A stretch of DNA of 14,052 bases from Spirogloea muscicola (lineage: Eukaryota > Streptophyta > Zygnematophyceae > Spirogloeales > Spirogloeaceae), in assembly GCA_009602725.1 (NCBI GenBank), contig WELB01000221.1:96388-110439 (forward strand). Direction: 5' to 3'. Shown piece by piece: positions 10,084 to 14,052 of this stretch. The notes beneath the pieces are model-generated. The model was not told the origin of the DNA and did not search any database. It saw nothing but the letters and a program-made list of their open reading frames with translations. Every line of letters begins with the position of its first letter. Position 1 is the stretch's first letter. The translations under genes were made by a program, and so were the position numbers.

Positions 10084-10428
10084 AGAAAATCCTTGCAAGC
10101 TAGTACCGGTGCTTAAGATAATGGCAGTGGGGGTATCCTCAGTACCGCAACATGTATAACTCAACCTTCTGTTCTGTTGCCATTACCAACTTCTGCCCAC
10201 GAGATGTGTCACTCGTTTGCTTCCTGGCTGAGAGTGCAAGGTTTGCCTAACGCTAGCTTACCCCGGCCGCAAACTAGCTGCTGCATCGCTTGTGTTTGCA
10301 AGAGTTTCTGTGGAAATCAACTCTACTTAAGCGACCAGGTCCTGATAAGTTGATGACAGCATAGGAAGGAAGAAGACGAAAGTCTACAGTGACTCAGAAG
10401 TGGCTCAGAGGTGAAATGGCCTCGATAT

Positions 10429-10536
10429 GGGCACAGGAAAGTAGGCACTTTGCCATACCAAACTCCTATATCAAGCCCAGAGGGGCACAGGAAAGTAGGC
10501 AATTTGCCATACTACACTCCTATATCAAGCCCAGAG
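10429..10536. repeat. Tandem pair of a 54-bp unit
   Basis: 10429-10482 and 10483-10536 are head-to-tail copies differing at three positions (about 94% identical). This points to a recent local duplication in the spacer. No open frame or mobile-element end was recognised in it. Confidence 0.9.
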
Positions 10537-10861
10537 AAACTCTTCTACTAAACATGTCTATCTAATCGCTCAATCGTGTCACTAACTGTAAGCTTGTTTG
10601 AGCTGCCTGACAAGTTTTGCTGATCAAAGTCTGTAATTTTAGCTGTAGGCTGCAGTTATAGAGGGAGGAATTGAGAAAGCAGCAGCAAAACTGGGATTGG
10701 TCGACTTGTGTAGTGTCTCTAGCTCTAGCTTTCAACGGAAATCGTAACAATGAATAAGTTTTTGGGGTTGTACATGAGGCCATGAGAAAGCCGCAGAAGG
10801 GTCAGGTTGGACTTGCAAGTAGTCCTTCGAGTTGGGCGAAGTCCAGGTCACCTTCACCCAT

Positions 10862-13800
10862 TTAATGAGCAGCTCGAAACCTGGTAAAGTATGATGGGAA
10901 GAACACCTGGCGAGGTCCTACGTCGCTCCTTGGGCAGGAGGTGAAATCAGGCATGGCCCTGAGAAGTCGCGAGGTGCTCTTCAGGCCAAAATCACCTGCG
11001 GTTGAGTTGACGAAGGCTAGTCCGTGTTGGGCCTCGGCTGCAGCAATGGAAGCTGCTGGATAGGTTTGATAGGCCAAGGTGTTCAGCAAGGGCATGTTTG
11101 GTGCCCAACTGAGGCTGAAGTAGTGGGGTCCACTCCGAGAGATTGGTGCCACCGTAGCAGACTGCAGAGACACAGGATCACCATTTCTGTGTAACGTTAG
11201 GATATTGCTGTTGGAAAAGCTGACAGGAGCAGATGCAACATTTGCACTGCTGATGAAGCGACTAAATATTTTCTGAGTCGTGTGACATCCTGCATGTATA
11301 CCCTTGACAAATCTCCTGCTACAGCCTCCAGCAAGATGGCCAAAGATTAGTTTGATCTGTGAACAGCCATTATCGAATCTTTCAGCACCCTTATTTTGAC
11401 TGATTGTTTACCTGCCAGTAATTTCGGGTCGGCATGCCGCTGCAGCCTCCAGTTGTGCTTGCATTCAGACCGCCAGGAGGGTTGCAGGTGACACCATTGA
11501 TGGACTTGGTGGAGCAGAAGTTTGTCAGCCAAGGGTATTGCTGCAGCAGAGGTGTCAAGAGGGTTCTGATGTCAACTTAAATGGAGACAGACGATGACCT
11601 GCACAGCTCACGGAGTCGCCACAGGCATGTACTCAAGGATACTACTGCTCGGCCCTCACATGTTTGCATGATGCAAGCAAGGACAGTTCTGGCTCACCGC
11701 TTGGAACGCAGGGGTGTTCCAGTACAGGATTCTTTGGGCATCCCAATATGAGCCAGGGTCTGTATTACAGTTCCATAGGTATTGGGGTGACATGTATCCA
11801 GCCTGGGCAGTATTCTCAATGATAAGCATCCCTTTGATGTTGTTGGAATGGCCAGTATTCATCTTCAGGCCGTTGCTACTGCCATGGCAGACCATGCCTG
11901 CAACTGTGACCCCAGAGCTGCCAAAGTCGATGTAGAGACAGTGGGCAATTGTCCCAACAACATAGTTGCAGCTCAACACATTGCCTGTCAATGAACGTCA
12001 GCAGATATGTTAGGGGGATCGCTATTGTCATTGTCATACTGGCATAAACAGATCAAAGACGAGAAAGTTTGACACGGATGAACATCTCAGCCTGCCAGCA
12101 ACTTCTCAAGTGCCGCGAGGCCAGTTGGGCCCAGCATGCATGGTGGATTCGGGCTAACCTATGTTGATCCAGTGAGTCGCAAAGTATATGCCAGTAGCGT
12201 CCTTAATGACGGGGAAGTTGGGGGCAATGAAGATGTAGTTGTTGCTGACAGTATTGTGCATGGCTGTCACAATTGGTCCACAGTATGCAGCTTAGACACA
12301 GCTTGAAGACACACTAGAGTAGACAGTGAGCAATGATGCAAATGCCACTAGACTGTCTTTGTTGCTGCCGCTTGATGTTATCCACCTTCTCAATGTGTAA
12401 ATCAAGACATGTTGCTGCCGCTCAATGTTATCCACTTCATCAATGTGTAAATAAAGACAGAAGGAAAGCTTGGCAAATGTAAAAGCTTGGCAATAACACT
12501 CACCATCTCCCACGTTGTGAGAACCTCGGCCGAGGGAGACACCGGCGAAGGTGAAGTCTGTGATGTAATTGGTTGTCACCTTCACTCCAACCGCCCCATA
12601 AGCAAGGCTGATGCCTGTAACGTAGCCCTTCACAATGTTGTTGGAGATGACATTGTTCATCGGCGTGAAATCTGGCGCGCCATCGGTGCCAGTACCTCCC
12701 ACGATGATTGCCCAGTCCTCAGAAGCGATGGTAAGCGAGTCCAGGACGGAGTACGTGCTCGAGAAGAGGTGCACAGCACCCGTGATGCTGCCTCTGCCAA
12801 CCTGGACGGATGTGGAGTTAAGGATCGCCAGTGCCGGGCAGTAGGTGGTCTCGATCCCACTGAAGACCTCCCAGGGGCACGGCTTGGGGGACGAGATGGC
12901 GTTGATGGGCATAACAATGTTAACGTTTGCCAGAAGAAGATGGTTGACCCCGTTGATGAAGATGCCCGCTGTCCTGTCTGAGGCGGGTCTGAAGCTGCAG
13001 ACCCTCCCCAGTCGTGACTGGATGATGGTGCACGAGAAGCGGGAGTCAAGCACGAGCTGCGTGCTCAAGCTGATGTCCTGCTGGAGCACCAGCACGACTG
13101 TGGTGGTGGGGGAGTAGTGCAGCCGCTTGTTGATGTCGTTCACACTGGTGACATTGATGGTAACGTTTTTAAGGCTGCAAACACCTGCGACACGATTGCC
13201 ATGAGCAGATCAGTGTCAGCACCTGTGACCGCAGTATTCAGTCAGTAAATGCTAAAATCTCACAAGAGTGCAACTCGAGCTTGCTGGTATTTATCAAAAG
13301 CGACTACCACCAGAGGCACATCTGCTGGCTCACTTTCAAGCACTTCCCAGCGCTGTCACGTCAACATGCAAGCAACAGAGAGCAGCCGCGCCGCACTCAC
13401 TTGTAGCAGCCACTGCTGCAAACGAATGCCTCGTGTTGGCAGTGAAGGTCCTGGTGGAAGGAGGTGGTGGGAAGGCAGCCGGCGGGTTTGCCACAGCGAC
13501 TGGGGCGGGCGAGGAAGGTGGGGCCGAAGTGGGCGCAGAGGCCGGCCCGAGCTGGGCATAGGCTGCGCCAGAGCCTGCCAAGCAGCACCATTTTCAGTTT
13601 TTCAGATGGCGATTCTGTAAAGATCAGGAGAGCAGAATGAAGACGAGCATGCTCTTATGATGAGTGAAGGATCAGTAAACAAGGATCAGCCGAGGAGGTC
13701 AACGCACGGCTTCGTTGCGGCTCAGGTGCAGTTGGCAGCTGTAGCTGGCCTTCGAGAATCCGTGGCGACGAGGTCTTCGAAGGCCGAGAGGTAAGTGTGG

Positions 13801-13877
13801 GTCAGCTCACCAGTGGCCAGGGCTGCGGCGACCGCGGCGTAGGCGTAGAGGAAGCGGAGCGCCTGACGAGGACCCAT
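10862..13877 (-). CDS. Secreted right-handed parallel beta-helix repeat protein, seven exons
   Basis: Exons in transcript order: 13877-13811, 13574-13401, 13184-12504, 12263-12159, 11984-11698, 11540-11412, 11161-10862. All introns are GT-AG (157-250 bp) with matching phases, giving 580 aa and a TAA stop. The ATG (GCA ATG G) is the first in the visible leader. Residues 1 to about 29 are a signal peptide (Ala/Val core). Residues about 30-65 are a Pro/Ala/Ser linker (SAPTSAPPSSPAP). From about 85 to 440 come the Asn- and Val/Ile-rich rungs typical of beta-helices, such as NVTINVT, VISNNIVKGYV (259-269), HNTVSNN and NVLSCNYVVG. The C-terminal DFGLKSTSRLL (538-548) resembles the closing DF-x-L motif of bacterial beta-helix proteins. 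By family, such proteins bind or cleave acidic polysaccharides, but I see no diagnostic pectate lyase or polygalacturonase active-site motif, so activity is unassigned. The last intron is uncertain: an acceptor at 11219 would add 19 residues but needs a small exon, possibly 11315-11302, to keep frame. Confidence 0.85.
12361..12460. repeat. Tandem pair of a 50-bp unit in beta-helix intron 3
   Basis: 12361-12410 and 12411-12460 are head-to-tail copies with seven differences (86% identical). Both lie wholly within the intron 12264-12503, so the protein is unaffected. A smaller duplication, AAGCTTGGCAA, follows near 12466 and 12483. Confidence 0.88.
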
Positions 13878-14052
13878 TGCAGGAATCGGAGTCGACCGTC
13901 AGATGCTAGCTTCTTGGCGAGCGGCCGCGCCGTGGAGAAGCTTTGGTTGTGGCGAGGTGGCTGGTCCTCCAAGGCCAGGAGGACGATGAATGTGGGGGGA
14001 GGCAGCTAAGTGTCGTGAGAGAGAGAGGGATGGAGGGAGGGAGGGGAGGGAG
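13878..14052 (-). promoter_or_regulatory. 5' leader of the beta-helix gene, pyrimidine-rich in the sense strand
   Basis: About 175 bp upstream of the beta-helix ATG are visible. On the - strand the region contains no ATG and starts at the window edge with a CT-rich tract, seen as GAGAGA/GGGAGG on the + strand at 14015-14052. This resembles the CT-rich leader of the phosphatase at the other end of the window. The true promoter probably lies outside. Confidence 0.5.
14015..14052. repeat. Low-complexity GA/GGGA tract at window edge
   Basis: GA dinucleotides followed by GGGA-type runs extend to the last base. It is the approximate complement of the CT tract at the left edge, so the window is bounded by inverted simple-sequence DNA. 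Confidence 0.8.

Larger units (their letters stand above)
9371..10861. other. Spacer between the PhyH promoter side and the 3' end of the beta-helix gene, repeat-rich
   Basis: No protein gene is supported; open frames are short and unrecognised. It should hold the PhyH promoter and leader (read on the - strand) and the 3' UTR of the beta-helix gene. The left part (about 9398-9705) is rich in degenerate TTAGGG-like words and shuffled short duplications. One example is a unit of about 24 bp at 9517-9541 that recurs at 9644-9666; another is GTCAAGTACGTGAA, found twice near 9594 and 9628. Two tandem pairs lie further right. Confidence 0.6.

Noticed and set aside
12292-12503. Continuation of the beta-helix frame into the downstream sequence
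   Set aside because: The frame stays open past 12504, but a strong GTGAGT donor sits there, the 50-bp tandem repeat lies beyond, and the next exon fits in phase 1.
12487-12981. 164-codon open frame on the + strand
   Set aside because: It is the complement of the large beta-helix exon 12504-13184, which has signature rungs and matching splice phases.

Overview
The window is nuclear DNA from a eukaryote, most likely of the green lineage (a streptophyte or chlorophyte alga, or a bryophyte-like plant). The reasons are three intron-rich genes with ordinary GT-AG introns of about 115-400 bp, GC-rich exons set in more AT-rich spacers, a plant-style purple acid phosphatase, and plant-type telomere motifs (AAACCCT / TTTAGGG). 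The species cannot be told from the sequence. I see no bacterial operons, CRISPR array, rRNA or tRNA.

Layout from left to right: (1) 1-766, pyrimidine-rich upstream region and leader. (2) 767-3871, + strand, a ten-exon secreted purple acid phosphatase (494 aa) with all seven metal ligands. (3) 3872-6632, about 2.8 kb between convergent genes in which I find no gene. (4) 6633-9370, - strand, a seven-exon phytanoyl-CoA dioxygenase (PhyH) family Fe(II)/2-oxoglutarate oxygenase (407 aa) with a long basic N-terminal extension. (5) 9371-10861, a repeat-rich spacer with degenerate telomere-like G-rich DNA, a duplicated copy of the PhyH start-codon region and a 54-bp tandem pair. (6) 10862-13877, - strand, a seven-exon secreted right-handed parallel beta-helix protein (580 aa in the preferred model). 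(7) 13878-14052, its leader, ending in a purine tract (pyrimidine-rich in the gene's sense).

The exon joins were worked out by hand from matching intron phases, GT-AG borders and the continuity of conserved protein motifs; all three reading frames close to a stop. The least certain parts are the PhyH N-terminus and the last intron of the beta-helix gene. The three genes need not work together. Two encode secreted proteins: a phosphate-releasing hydrolase and a probable wall or matrix polysaccharide-interacting protein. The third is an intracellular oxygenase.

I did not find a clear new biological system. The most unusual structures are the duplication of the PhyH start region, which creates a short upstream ORF, and telomere-like tracts in outward orientation on either side of PhyH exons 1-2.
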